Source of the DNA: Phymatolithon calcareum
Taxonomy: Eukaryota > Rhodophyta > Florideophyceae > Hapalidiales
NCBI GenBank assembly: GCA_977006965.1
Contig: OZ345352.1
Span: forward strand, 682,001 to 746,000
Direction: 5' to 3'
DNA: 64,000 nt
The stretch's first letter is position 1. The number at the start of each line of letters is the position of its first letter. The notes under the pieces were generated by a model that saw nothing but the letters and a program-made list of their open reading frames with translations, was not told the origin of the DNA and did not search any database. The position numbers and the translations under genes are program-made. Shown here one piece after another: positions 21,902-31,229 of the stretch.

Positions 21902-22208
21902 CTTGCAGGGCGATGACTGTCCCCCTACAGCTTGTGTAGGCTAACATTCATTAAATACGTCTGTGATTCATGTCAGATTAGCTCTATGATTCAGCTACGT
22001 GATCGCCAGGCGCATGCGATTACAAATTCGTGGAGGTATGTTGGGCTCGCAAATGAGTTGAGTGGGGGCAATTTGGTTTATCTACTTGTAGTTTGACAAC
22101 CCAGTTCATGACTTTACTTCGCATTACGGCTTTGTAATTGCTTTCAATACGTGTCTACACGTCAAATCTCTTCACGCTGCACGCGAGGGACATACAGATG
22201 TAGAAGAT

Positions 22209-22688
22209 CTAATGTTTGCAAGGTCCCTTGTTAACTTCAACTCCCTCGCTCTCCTTGCAAAAGCATTCGCTGCTCGCCGTGTAGGTAAGATCGAACTTGG
22301 GAATATAACAGCACATTGGCGCATAAACCTTTTCACACGGCTTATTGATCGGAGGATTGCGGCACTCGCCCTTGAAAAGCTGCTTACCGTAGATGCAGTG
22401 ACAGAAGCAACTATTCCTTTCAGTTAAAGTAACTGTGTACTTTCCGGACTTGGCACGGCAGCAAACAGGCTTGTACTCAGTTGGGCATCTGCAGATGGGG
22501 TTAAACGGCGGCTTTTCGACGCATGATGCCTCCTTATTGAATACACCGCAAAAAAGGGGATTCTTGCATTTTGGCGGTGTTTTACCGTCCGGAATAGGAC
22601 ATGGATTGGGCTTAGGCAAGATCTTGGCAGAGCAGAACGTGAAGAATATGCCCAAAAGGGGGATAAGAATGGCAATGGAGAGCCTCAT
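22209..22688 (-). CDS. secreted two-domain Kazal-like cysteine-rich protein
   Basis: Intact third member of the family described at 13743-14231. The frame is open upstream of 22688, but the ATG there begins the signal peptide LSIAILIPLLGIFFTFCSA and matches the start of the other copies. It gives 159 residues. The mature part has KPNPCPIPDG, CGVFNKEASC, then a first Kazal-like domain with CRCPTEYKPVCC and a TERNSC turn, and a second with YAPMCCYIPKFDLTYTASSEC. All family cysteines are kept except that the second domain has PMC in place of PVC. It is more diverged from the other two than they are from each other. A TATAAAAG box lies 73 bp upstream. The predicted role is secreted protease inhibition or defence, by family only. 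Confidence 0.8.
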   Translation of the reverse strand: MRLSIAILIPLLGIFFTFCSAKILPKPNPCPIPDGKTPPKCKNPLFCGVFNKEASCVEKPPFNPICRCPTEYKPVCCRAKSGKYTVTLTERNSCFCHCIYGKQLFKGECRNPPINKPCEKVYAPMCCYIPKFDLTYTASSECFCKESEGVEVNKGPCKH

Positions 22689-22760
22689 TTTGGTCGCTAG
22701 ATTCTGACCGGGCTGGGTACAATGGTGCGGTTTCGGACTAGAACTATTCTCAAGAGATCC

Positions 22761-22768
22761 TTTTATAT
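22761..22768 (-). promoter_or_regulatory. TATA box of Kazal-like copy 3
   Basis: Minus-strand TATAAAAG, 73 bp upstream of the ATG at 22688. Confidence 0.55.
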
Positions 22769-22799
22769 TCCTCAGAAAGTGTAATGTTGATGCCATCTG

Positions 22800-24805
22800 A
22801 TATTACATTTTGACGAGGGGCATAACATTCAAACGAAAGAGTGTTCTTATTTGCTCAGGAGATCGAAGGTGGAAACGCAATGAATATATATCCTGCCCTT
22901 TTTCCTTTGCGTGAATAGAATGAGGCTTGCGTAGAAATTCTGCAATGCTGCCATTTTTATTCACAATTTATGCTCTGTTGCGAAATTATGCGTGCCTGTG
23001 GTGCTGATAGTTCTCATCGAAAGAGTTAGCCTTCAAGGTAAAGCAGTTCAAATGGGGCTCATTTCCACTTACGATTATCAGTAGAATAGCCCGTAAATTA
23101 CAGAATCGCAACAGGATTGCTCAACAAAGCCAGTAGGGATGCGTTGCGAAATTCCTTCCTTGAGGCAAGACTATTGCTCTTATCGCTGTAGCGGACGGAC
23201 TCTATTTTTAGCACTTCTTGCAAACTTGCATCTCAGTTTGCTCTTCCTGATCATCGCACGGTACAGGAGAGCACTGAAAGCATGGCTCAGTACACCACCT
23301 TCAATTCGACAGCTTATCGAAAACTCGTGAGTGGGATAGTCAGCTGCCGGAAGGAGATAGTCATTTATAGAGAAATCTCGTTCTAAGATCACGTGCGACA
23401 TGGGCAAAAGCTTTCATCCTCTTAATATACGCAAAAGAATGATATAAAGTAAATGGCATAGTCATCCAAGAGCTCTTTTGGCGCATGCAACGCTTTTCGA
23501 AGACGAAAAAGAATAGCAACGAGGCTAGAGATTGGCAAAGCTGAATGGCTCCTCTCCTCGAGAGGCCCTCTGAGGACCTATTTTCGCGAGGACGGGTCCT
23601 CGCCCTCGCTACCACCGTGAGGAATCTTCGCGAGGTCTTATGATATGGTCGTACGACGTGGTTCTTTATGTGTTGCACGAAATGGAAATTGGAACCAGGC
23701 TTTCATAATTTTCGATACCAATGAGCATTTAGTGCCCTGCCGTGGGGCTATTTGTCGTAAAGCTTAGTTTACGCTCTTCAACTGTGTGGTCCTTTTCAGA
23801 AACCCTTGGGAGCGGAAGAACGAATAGTATATCGCAATGAAACTGTGTGGTCCTTTGATAACAAAGGGACCCTTGGGAGTCACGTGCGATCCTCAACAGG
23901 TCAAGGCCTAGGGATCTTGACCGTCGGAATGAGTTGAAGCGATAATATTCGTTGGGTTATACTTGCTTGCCGAACTCCATCAATGGATGAGTTCGGCGCT
24001 TTTTATAGTGTTTTGGGGAACACAAGAACCTACCAGGATTGATGTAGACTACGTGGAAGATAAATTGAATACGCTACATAATCTAATTTGCACCACACAT
24101 CCATATATCTTCTGATAAATTCCGAGAGAGTCGTCCGGTTATACGGTTTCTGCTGCAGTTCAGCAGTTACCATTTCATGTCGATCTCTCCTCTCATGTCT
24201 TCTCGAATCTCTTGCTTAAGTTCTGAATCCCGCAAATAAGTGCGGTCTCGACACTATTATGATCCTGTGGTCCTCTCGAGGACCTCAAAAGGCCCTCTTG
24301 GCACTAAAAAAAATGAGGGCTCCTCGCAAGACCACTACACTCCTCATTGACAACATGAGGACCAAGTCCTCGCACTAGCGGGACTTGTGAGGTTTGCCCA
24401 TCTCTAAACGAGGCGCAATAGTCAAATGCACCCAATGTGGATCATAATATTGTTGGATTTTCCGGTCACTTATTTAGGAAAATATTAACGTAACGCGATC
24501 TGTTTCCCAATCGTGAGCCAGTAGAGGACCAGAAACAGAAGGCCATGGTTGTTCGTCTGCTTTGGAACCCTTCGATGTTAACGCCGTTTTGCATGACAGC
24601 ATTGGCAACTACAACCTGAAAACCCCATCACACATACGAAGATATTGCGATGAGCCAATCTTATATATTCTGATAAGCGTACTGCCTTACTTTATATAAA
24701 GGAGGACGACGGAAGAAAACGAACAAGCAAGAAAATCTAGCGCAGTAATGCTGATAGTGGCATCTGTTTCGGAGCGACAGCCGAGCGTCACGTGGAGATG
24801 GTACG
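22800..24805. other. long stretch without a recognised gene, with direct repeats
   Basis: No gene is supported. At 23777-23817 and 23844-23880 the block ACTGTGTGGTCCTTT … ACCCTTGGGAG is repeated directly. Two CCTCG/CGAGG-rich segments (23550-23640 and 24270-24395) look like related copies of a short element. They share AGGCCCTCT and GAGGACC with stretches such as TCCTCGC. Confidence 0.4.
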
Positions 24806-24809
24806 CACA

Positions 24810-25015
24810 ACCTAACAAAGTATGAACTGGTCTCCCGAGAAATGTTAACAGCGGAAAAGGCATTAGACTCCGTACTACTCTACAGCGTCACCGTAATATG
24901 GAAAGCGACGAGTCCCTGTATTAGGTCCCGGACGGCATACTAGATGAGCACGTTCAGAAAAGCTGCTCCCCTACAGTCTTAGGAGTGCTTGTGAGGGCTT
25001 TCAAATAAACATCTA
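24810..25015 (+). mobile_element. LINE C, C-terminal end and 3' UTR
   Basis: Encodes, in a decayed frame, KALDSVLLYS and the DESLY end with stop TAG at 24922. The UTR ends in GGGCTTTCAAATAAACATCT. It is closely similar to the minus-strand copy at 27362-27545, including the sequence beyond the 3' end. Confidence 0.6.
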
Positions 25016-25042
25016 AAGAGTTGCTTCAAAAAAGTCAGTTCG

Positions 25043-26196
25043 ATGCAGAGAGAGAAAACAGCACTTAGCGACGGAGAAAGATCGCGAGGTGTAAGCGTGC
25101 GTCTGGTCCCGCAGGGATTCCCTAGTGGCCCCACGCTGTTCAATATTGTCATGGACACCTTGGCAAAAAGGATCACAGCTATGAGCTTCAACGATTCTCA
25201 TGCGAGCGTTCGCTTGAATATATTTGCTGACGACGTCATACTAATGGAGAGGAATGAAGACAAGCTCCAGGAAATGCTCAATGAATGTACCGAATTTTCG
25301 TAGGTCTATCGAATGACTTGGTCGACTCGAAACTGATCAGTCATATCCCCAAGTCGAAGCATTGGGCAAAAATTTTAACTTGCAAACGAGGAAGTTCAAA
25401 TATGACGCACTGCGGAGTATCTCTTTACTGCGCTGCTCGTGAGTACCCTAGGCATGACAACGAAAGGATACAGTACAGCAAAATGCATCAGGCTTTTCAA
25501 AGCATCTTCACGCCTGTATATGAGTACGCCGCGCGTATAAAACCCGACACACTCCGAGTAACCAGAGCAGAAGTGAGAGTCCAAAAGGATATCGCAACAA
25601 TACTCTTTGGAAAGTGGACAGGTCGGCACTGGACAAGACTAATAAAGCTATGTCAAATAGAATAATTGGAGTTCTGCTGACAGCACCTGCTATCGAAGTT
25701 AGGGCGAAGACTTGGAAAGGTTGTGGAAGAGACAGTTGACACTGGGGCAGAGCTGGAACTCGAAACGTTTTACCGCGTGCGAAAATCGAAAACGCCAACC
25801 GACATACAAGACAAAGGTGCACTCCGACGGGTCTGGGAAACAACAAGAAGAACGCCATGCCAGGAAAATCACCTTTTCCAAGAATTTGCTACCCCACCAA
25901 GCAGTGAGGATGAAAGAAACTAGGTACAGGAATCTCTGCGCAAGATGGTCTGTAGGTCTCGTTCCAAGAAATCCGCCAAAATTGATAGAAGAAATGGGTA
26001 CTCAAGAAGCATGGGCAGTTGAACACTCGTCAGCATCCTCAGCAGAGGAGAACAACGTTGCCCTAGCCATTGACGAGATACTACGTAAATATGATTGCGG
26101 TAATTAAAGTTTCGATTCTAGTAGAATGCTAAGAAAGGCTCCGCTTTCCTCAAGTTGGTGCACATTGCACCTCCTCAATAAATCCACATAATTACG
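25043..26196 (+). pseudogene. LINE D reverse transcriptase and 3' end, decayed
   Basis: The first frame (25043-25303) has VPQGFPSGPTLFNIVMDTLA and NIFADDVILMERNEDKL, which are the PQG and FADD motifs of a non-LTR reverse transcriptase. A frameshift near 25300 leads to a second frame (to 25665) with the thumb-like part (KMHQAFQSIFTPVYEYAARI, RVQKDIATILFG). Later frames run to a stop at 26105. The 3' UTR ends in CCTCAATAAATCCACATAAT. The same 3' end is seen at 16900-17035 and 51254-51407. The 5' part is missing: the sequence begins directly after the LINE C 3' end at 25015. Confidence 0.65.
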
Positions 26197-26204
26197 TATA
26201 TTCC

Positions 26205-26400
26205 TGTGAATCGTAGGGAAACTCCAAGGGACCTGAACTCCGGGACGTGTGTTAGGACATTGTTCGTGAGTTTGAATGTCTCGCTTGCTGCTTCCTCTGA
26301 TTCTAGGATCTCGCTTTTTCCTTGCTTCGCATTCCATGTCATACTGTCCACCATGCCTTGGGAAGGGTTACAGCCTAATGCGAAGCCGCTCTGGTCCTGG
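26205..26400 (-). mobile_element. LINE B reverse transcriptase fragment
   Basis: The minus strand encodes TWNAKQGKSEILESEEAASE and VLTHVPEFRSLGVSL, aligned to TWNTKQGKSEVLESEE … VLAQVPEVTYLGVSL of the LINE B protein (60334-62665). Only about 60 codons are left. Confidence 0.65.
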
Positions 26401-26410
26401 AGTTTTTTTT

Positions 26411-26545
26411 GAGCAAAGTTCATTTAAAAGCCCCACAGACTTCCGAAGATATGGGCAAGGCTTACTCAGTTGCTGCCTACCTCTGTGTAGCTTACGAAAA
26501 CGCACCGCCAGAGGGGCGGGCGGAAAAACTTAGAATCTCAGATAT
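26411..26545 (-). mobile_element. LINE B 3' UTR fragment
   Basis: The plus strand reads TTCATTTAAAAGCCCCACAG, then ACTTCCGAAGATATGGGCAA, the reverse complement of the LINE B 3' end, preceded by a run of T (26403-26410) that would be the poly(A) tail. It abuts the fragment at 26205-26400 and represents a separate insertion. Confidence 0.65.
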
Positions 26546-27309
26546 CCCATCTAAATTGCAGAACTCCTGCATTGTTCGCCGTAGACGACCTCCGGTAGCG
26601 AGGCGTCATTGTGTGTTCATTGCGCCACATTTTGCAGCTCGGTGATCAGTGCACCGAGCTCGTTTGACAGCTGATCCGATAGCATGTCGTAACCGCGCAT
26701 GGCACGTGGCGCGGTACTCGCGTAAGTCCCTATTGATTAAGGGAGTTGACATCGTCTCTATAGACACTCTGCCGGCAGCGGCATACCGCCGGTATTTTAG
26801 GTATTCTCTGGAAACCGACTTCTTGCTCGGTGTTGCACGTCTTCTCCACTACTCGCTCTTCGGCTGTTTGCTCCGCGCAACGTATCCTCTCATGGGTGTC
26901 ACGAAGGCTTCTGCGTTGCTCCTGCTAGTGCGCCTACTTCCTGTTAAAGCAGTCTTTTTTTCACACATTGGTTTGTTGACGCCTAGCTGTCTCCGGTTAC
27001 AGCAGCCCCTCGCGGGGATCGGCCTTGCGCGACACTTGGCTTGGTTCGCGCGCGGAGCAATTGCCCGAGGAAAACGAACTTGGACCGGCTATGATAGCTT
27101 GCTTGTTTCATTTGCCGCCTCAATTTGCGGAATTAGTCAATTTCCTACGTCAGCGATGCGTTGGCATCGGAGTCAGCCAGAAAACTGGAGATTTTGGTGG
27201 CGCAACAATGTAGGCGAGTTCCCTTCGCTAACAACAGAACGTCGTCTGTGAATTGGAGGGCAGGAACGTTTGTCAACGCTTTTTTAGCAACTGTTTAGTT
27301 GTTTATTTC
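26546..27309. other. stretch with possible old reverse transcriptase remnant
   Basis: A plus-strand frame of 200 codons (26649-27251) is rich in R, L and A and unrecognised. On the minus strand, 27255-27215 reads DDVLLLAKG, as after the FADD motif of a LINE, and the following minus frames are open only in pieces. I favour an old LINE on the minus strand over a plus-strand gene. Confidence 0.3.
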
Positions 27310-27361
27310 AAAGTGCTGTTTTCTCTCTCTGCATCGAACTGACTTTTTTGAAGCAAATCTT

Positions 27362-28800
27362 TAGATGTTTATTCGAAAGCCCTCACTAGCACTCCTAAGA
27401 GAGTACGGGAGCAGCTTTTCTGAACTTGCTCGTATAGTATATCACCTGGTCCCTAATACAGGGACTCGTCGTTTTCCATACTGTCAATTATGGTGACGCT
27501 GTAGAGTAGTATGGAGTCTAATGCTTTTTCCGTTCTTATCATTTCTCCGTAGTTCAATTGAAACTTTGTTAGGTTCTTGCGAACGGTCTCCAGGCGGCGC
27601 TCTGCTGTCGTTCCAAATGTATCTCACGTTTTCGTCGTGCTCACTTGAGGGAACCTGCCGCTTGCATATTTTATGGCCAACTGTCGATGTCGCACCTTGG
27701 CGAACCAGAGGATTGCCGAGATATCGTCCGGTTTGTCGTACGGTATTTTTCTCTTTCTTCTTGCTTCGAGCCTCGTGTCTTCTTTTGCAAACAGTATTCG
27801 TTCGAGCTGGCCTGGGGATTTCTCTTCCTCCATGTGTTTGAAGGGGGAGGCAAACTCTTCTTGTTGCAGCATCGCGGCAATATCCTGATCTGCCCACTGC
27901 AGTTCTTTGACGTTTCGCTCTTCCCAAGTTCTTCCACGTGCTCGGAACCTCACTCATACACTCGGCAAACAAATCCATAAACTAGCTGTAAAGAGTCGGG
28001 CACCGGGGGACGCCTGTGGTCCATCCCTGTCCACGAAAAACGCCTTTTTGCAGGCATCACCAATTGCTGGAACCCAGGACGTGACAGAAATGCGTCGGCC
28101 ATAGCACAGATCCAGGGAGGCAGCACTTGTCTCATTCGATTCACCAATCCTTAGTGTTTTCTCGAAACTATGTAATAGGCCACTTTCAAGTCCAGGACTA
28201 ATAAGCATCGCTGCCTTAATTACAGCAGCTCCGTGGCTCTTAGAATGGCCAGATCTGTACTTTTCCATTTTGGAAACCTAGCAGGTACCTGTGGTTATCG
28301 TATTCCTTGCGCAACTTGATATCGATGGCAGCCTCTATAATTTTTCCTGGCTTGTTTAAGCAGGGCTATTGGGAGATTATTTTCCGGTTCCTCGTGGGCC
28401 CCATTCTTGTGCTTTGGGACGAGGAGAACTTACTGCCAGCGGAGAGGCATATCGCCACACCTCCAACAGGCTTTCAAAAGGGCCGCTAGCACATCTACAG
28501 CCGGAGATGCATTGTCTTTTCGTATCTCTGCCTTAACATCGTCCAGGCCACGTGCCTTCCAATTGGTGATCTCTGGATGGCCTCGTCAAATTCATCCATC
28601 ATGTCTTCTGGACATGTAATCTTTCTCAACCCAGGTTCCCACTGCGATACTGAGAATCTAGTACTGCTTAATGGACTTCCGTTCATCTTGCTCTTAGCCG
28701 TTGTTCTTCTGGTTTTCTTCTTCATCCTGGATAGCTGTTTCGTGGCAATTCGTCCGTCCTTCTCGTACTCTTTATACTGATCATTTTTCGCTTTCTTACC
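27362..28800 (-). pseudogene. LINE C, decayed copy
   Basis: Minus-strand pieces in order: KKTRRTTAKSKMNGSPLSST and WEPGLRKITCPEDM (28725-28560), then LVNRMRQVLP and ICAMADAFL (28147-28080), VPAIGDACKKAFFVDRDGPQ (about 28070-28010), and after a deletion of the FADD region RKRKIPYDKPDDISAIL, VRHRQLAIKYASGRFPQV (27760-27640) and ALDSILLYSV up to the stop at about 27452. The 3' UTR ends in AATAAACATCTAAAG (minus). All pieces align in order with the LINE B protein at 60334-62665, to which it is related but clearly distinct. Confidence 0.7.
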
Positions 28801-28834
28801 CTAGTCCGTACATGTTGCGTACAATCGCTATTCA

Positions 28835-29062
28835 GCGGGACCCTCATAGAGTGCATGAAGAACGAAGAAGGCCACCACGCAAGCCCATATACGAACAGCG
28901 CAGTTCACGACTATTCAGAAGTTCCGCAAATGAGATAGGATTATCTAAGATCCTAAATTCTTCTTTCCGCCTTCCGGGGTTGTATTTTAGCGAACTACAG
29001 GAAGGGCGAGGACGCCTTGCCCATATCTTCGGAACTCTGTGGGGCTTTTAAATAAACTTCGA
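28835..29062 (+). mobile_element. LINE B-like 3' end
   Basis: Starts with CCTCATAGAGTGCATGAAGA (the codons for LIECMKNEEG) and ends in GGGGCTTTTAAATAAACTTC followed by a short A run (GATTGAAAAAAA). The UTR carries the typical CTTGCCCATATCTTCGGAA. It is diverged from the copies at 10963 and 62679. Confidence 0.6.
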
Positions 29063-29224
29063 TTGAAAAAAACTCGCGATACGGTCCCCAGTTTTCCGGT
29101 CTCCGCGTCCTCTAGCAGAAAATAAATTTTGCTATGTGGAACAGGGATGACGAGCACCTGGCGCACAACAGGAAATGATGTCCAGATGGCGCACAGATTT
29201 GACAAGGACAGATGTGGCAAGGGG

Positions 29225-29560
29225 TACAGGAAGATATTTGGTGATTTTATTTTAAGAGCTCCCAAGCCTCACCTTGGAGTAACGGGGCTCTTGCGATATT
29301 CTCTGCGCTAAAGCCCTCTGGCTGCTCAAAACGTTCTTGATTCATAATTCTCTCCCAGCAAGAGCTCCTCTGAGCCTCTTACACTCAAACTCAACTTGTG
29401 TTCTCATCTTCGACGATGCTAGAGTGCGTTGTAAGGCCACTACTTCGATCACCGCGGTAATTCCACAGTAGGCACCCAATATTGATTTTCTCCAAAGGGG
29501 TGTTTGGTTGAATGTCAACCTTAGGCACCATAAACGTGTCGTTCTTACTCTTATGTAATG
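29225..29560 (-). repeat. family A repeat, copy 6
   Basis: Starts (plus strand) with GATTTTATTTTAAGAGCTCC and ends near GGCACCATAAACGTGTC. The minus strand encodes VPKVDIQPNTPLEKINIGCL and the ECKRL…E segment. It is very similar to copy 1 (1441-1787). Confidence 0.6.
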
Positions 29561-29662
29561 GATTGCTCTCTGTGCTGTGAGGCGGAGAGGTACAGGAGGC
29601 CAAGTGCAGAAGTGGCAAACAGCGGTTGTGGCAAATTATGGGATTTTTTCAGTAATTTAAAA

Positions 29663-29672
29663 GAAAAAAATC
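29663..29672. repeat. left target-site duplication of MULE copy 1
   Basis: GAAAAAAATC, identical to 31088-31097 on the other side of the element. Ten-bp duplications fit the MULE class. Confidence 0.75.
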
Positions 29673-29954
29673 GAGGAAATTCACTACATGGCCACCAAAA
29701 ATTGGCAAAATTCACTTCATGGCCATCTCTCGCCAAATCTACTACTCATCCGTTACTAATACGACGGCGCTCTGTCACACGTTGTCGTGTTCATCTGCAA
29801 CGCTCAACACATAACACTCCCGCACTAACCACTCCGAAATCATGGAAAAGAAGAAGCTCGTGCTACGGGTGGGCGACTACGCTGGATAAAGCTGCGACGA
29901 CGTTGTCAACATCATGATCTCTCACAACACGTCGATGGGCAAGAGACACCATTC

Positions 29955-30500
29955 AAGTTGACAGTTAGCAGCGATTACTGTGCTACATGTTTCTACCGCC
30001 ACTTTGAAGAGCACCAACGGCCATGTAGCCACGTCGTCGCTGCACTTTTGTACGCTTCTAGGCGCTTGGTGCAGCATCGGGCGTCGCTCGACCCGTGGCA
30101 CGAGCACTGGTTCCGGGACGTATGGACGTTGAAAATGTGGGCCAAGCAGCATGCGGGCAGCATCACACGTGTTGCAGTCGCTGGAGACCAACTCGTACAG
30201 TATGATTTGGTGCCGTTTGAGCTTGCGGCTAAGCCGGGCCGCAAGCGCAAGAGGTCCTACTTGCCGTCCGAAATGAGGGCCCTTCACTGCCCCTCGTGCG
30301 GAAACACTGGTCACATTTCGCAGACATGCGGGAGACCCAACATCCACAACGTCGTCGAGGTGAGACGAAAACACGTCGACAAAGCGGCTCAGTCCATGAT
30401 TATCGACCTTACTGCCTACGATGACGGAGATGCTTCTTGCGACGAGGATCTAAAGCGTAGAGATGGAAGCGGCACGATCCATTATCAAACCGCCTTGTAG
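29955..30500 (+). pseudogene. SWIM plus CCHC zinc-knuckle transposase end, disrupted
   Basis: The frame encodes a SWIM zinc finger (CATCFYRHFEEHQRPCSHV: CxC … CxH), typical of MULE transposases near the C-terminus. A basic linker follows (AAKPGRKRKRSYLPSEM), then a zinc knuckle CPSCGNTGHISQTC (CX2CX4HX4C) and an acidic tail (DDGDASCDED). The natural end is lost because a LINE fragment was inserted after the codon for Arg at 30462. The last 13 codons belong to the insert. In the uninterrupted copy (56345-56854) the same frame stops two codons later. There is no ATG at its start, and the first 30 codons of the transposase (29844) are in another frame with a stop, so a functional protein is doubtful. 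Confidence 0.7.
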
Positions 30501-30902
30501 AAGCAAACCAGTTACCATCCCGACACTCCCGGAAGACCTACACATCTCACATAGACGGGCTGAGGTAATACTCCACCAGCTCATAACTAATTGCTGTCCA
30601 ATCGTCGCCAGCTTTCACCATGGACACAACGAGAATGAGCCACTTCCTCACGACCCAATGTGCAAGAAATGCCCGTATGGTGTGAAGGAAACTGTGGAAC
30701 ATATGATCCTACATTGTTCGAGTCGGGCTGTTAGTCGACGGAAATTCATCGGCAGAGTTCGGAGCAAAACGGTAGAAGATCTGTGCAGAGAGAAACCCGT
30801 AGCGATAATCCAATATTTGAACGAAGAGAACTTGCTCGAGAGCAAGTTTAGGCGTTAACTTAAAAATTGACGTCATCTGCAATAAAGAAAGAAAGAAAGA
30901 AA
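30463..30902 (+). mobile_element. 5'-truncated LINE inserted in MULE copy 1
   Basis: The insert starts at ATGGAAGCGGCACG and ends in a (GAAA)n tail at 30885-30902. It is flanked by the 11-bp duplication AAAGCGTAGAG. Its 131-codon frame (30463-30858) ends a LINE protein: CKKCPYGVKETVEHMILHC is the CX2CX7-8HX4C zinc finger commonly found at the end of LINE reverse-transcriptase proteins. It is unrelated to LINE B at the sequence level. The MULE copy at 56183-57139 shows the empty site exactly. Confidence 0.8.
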
Positions 30903-31229
30903 GCGTAGAGAGTAGCGCGCACAATAAATTTTATTGTCCCATAGATTGCTTTGACAAACGGATGAGTAGCAATTTTGGCTACAGTGAGTTATGGTAGTAC
31001 GCTTGGCTTGGGGAGTAGTAGATATGGCTAGAGATGGCCATATAGTGAATTTTGCCAATTTTTGGTGGCCATGCAGTGAATTTCCTCGAAAAAAATCCTT
31101 TCCCCGTCAAATGCAAAACATATTTGATAGGCATATCTGCTACAGCATTGCGCACGTTCTGACATCTGTAAGGTTTGCTGTGCTATTATTTTGCACTTTT
31201 TATGTAACAAAAACGAAATTCCTATTTTA

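Larger units (their letters stand above)
29673..31087 (+). mobile_element. MULE-type element, copy 1 (split by a LINE)
   Basis: The ends are 75-bp terminal inverted repeats: GAGGAAATTCACTACATGGC on the left and its complement at 31068-31087. Each arm is built of two direct subrepeats of TTCACTACATGGCCA. The 10-bp flanking duplication is perfect. The element holds a remnant of the transposase start (29844, MEKKKLVLRVGDYAG then stop) and the SWIM/zinc-knuckle end (29955-30462). The main catalytic domain is missing, so it is a non-autonomous derivative. At 30463-30902 a LINE fragment is inserted. A second, uninterrupted copy is at 56183-57139. Confidence 0.85.

Noticed and set aside
22689-22796. 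36 extra N-terminal codons for Kazal-like copy 3
   Set aside because: They precede the signal peptide, contain the TATA box region and have no counterpart in the other two copies.
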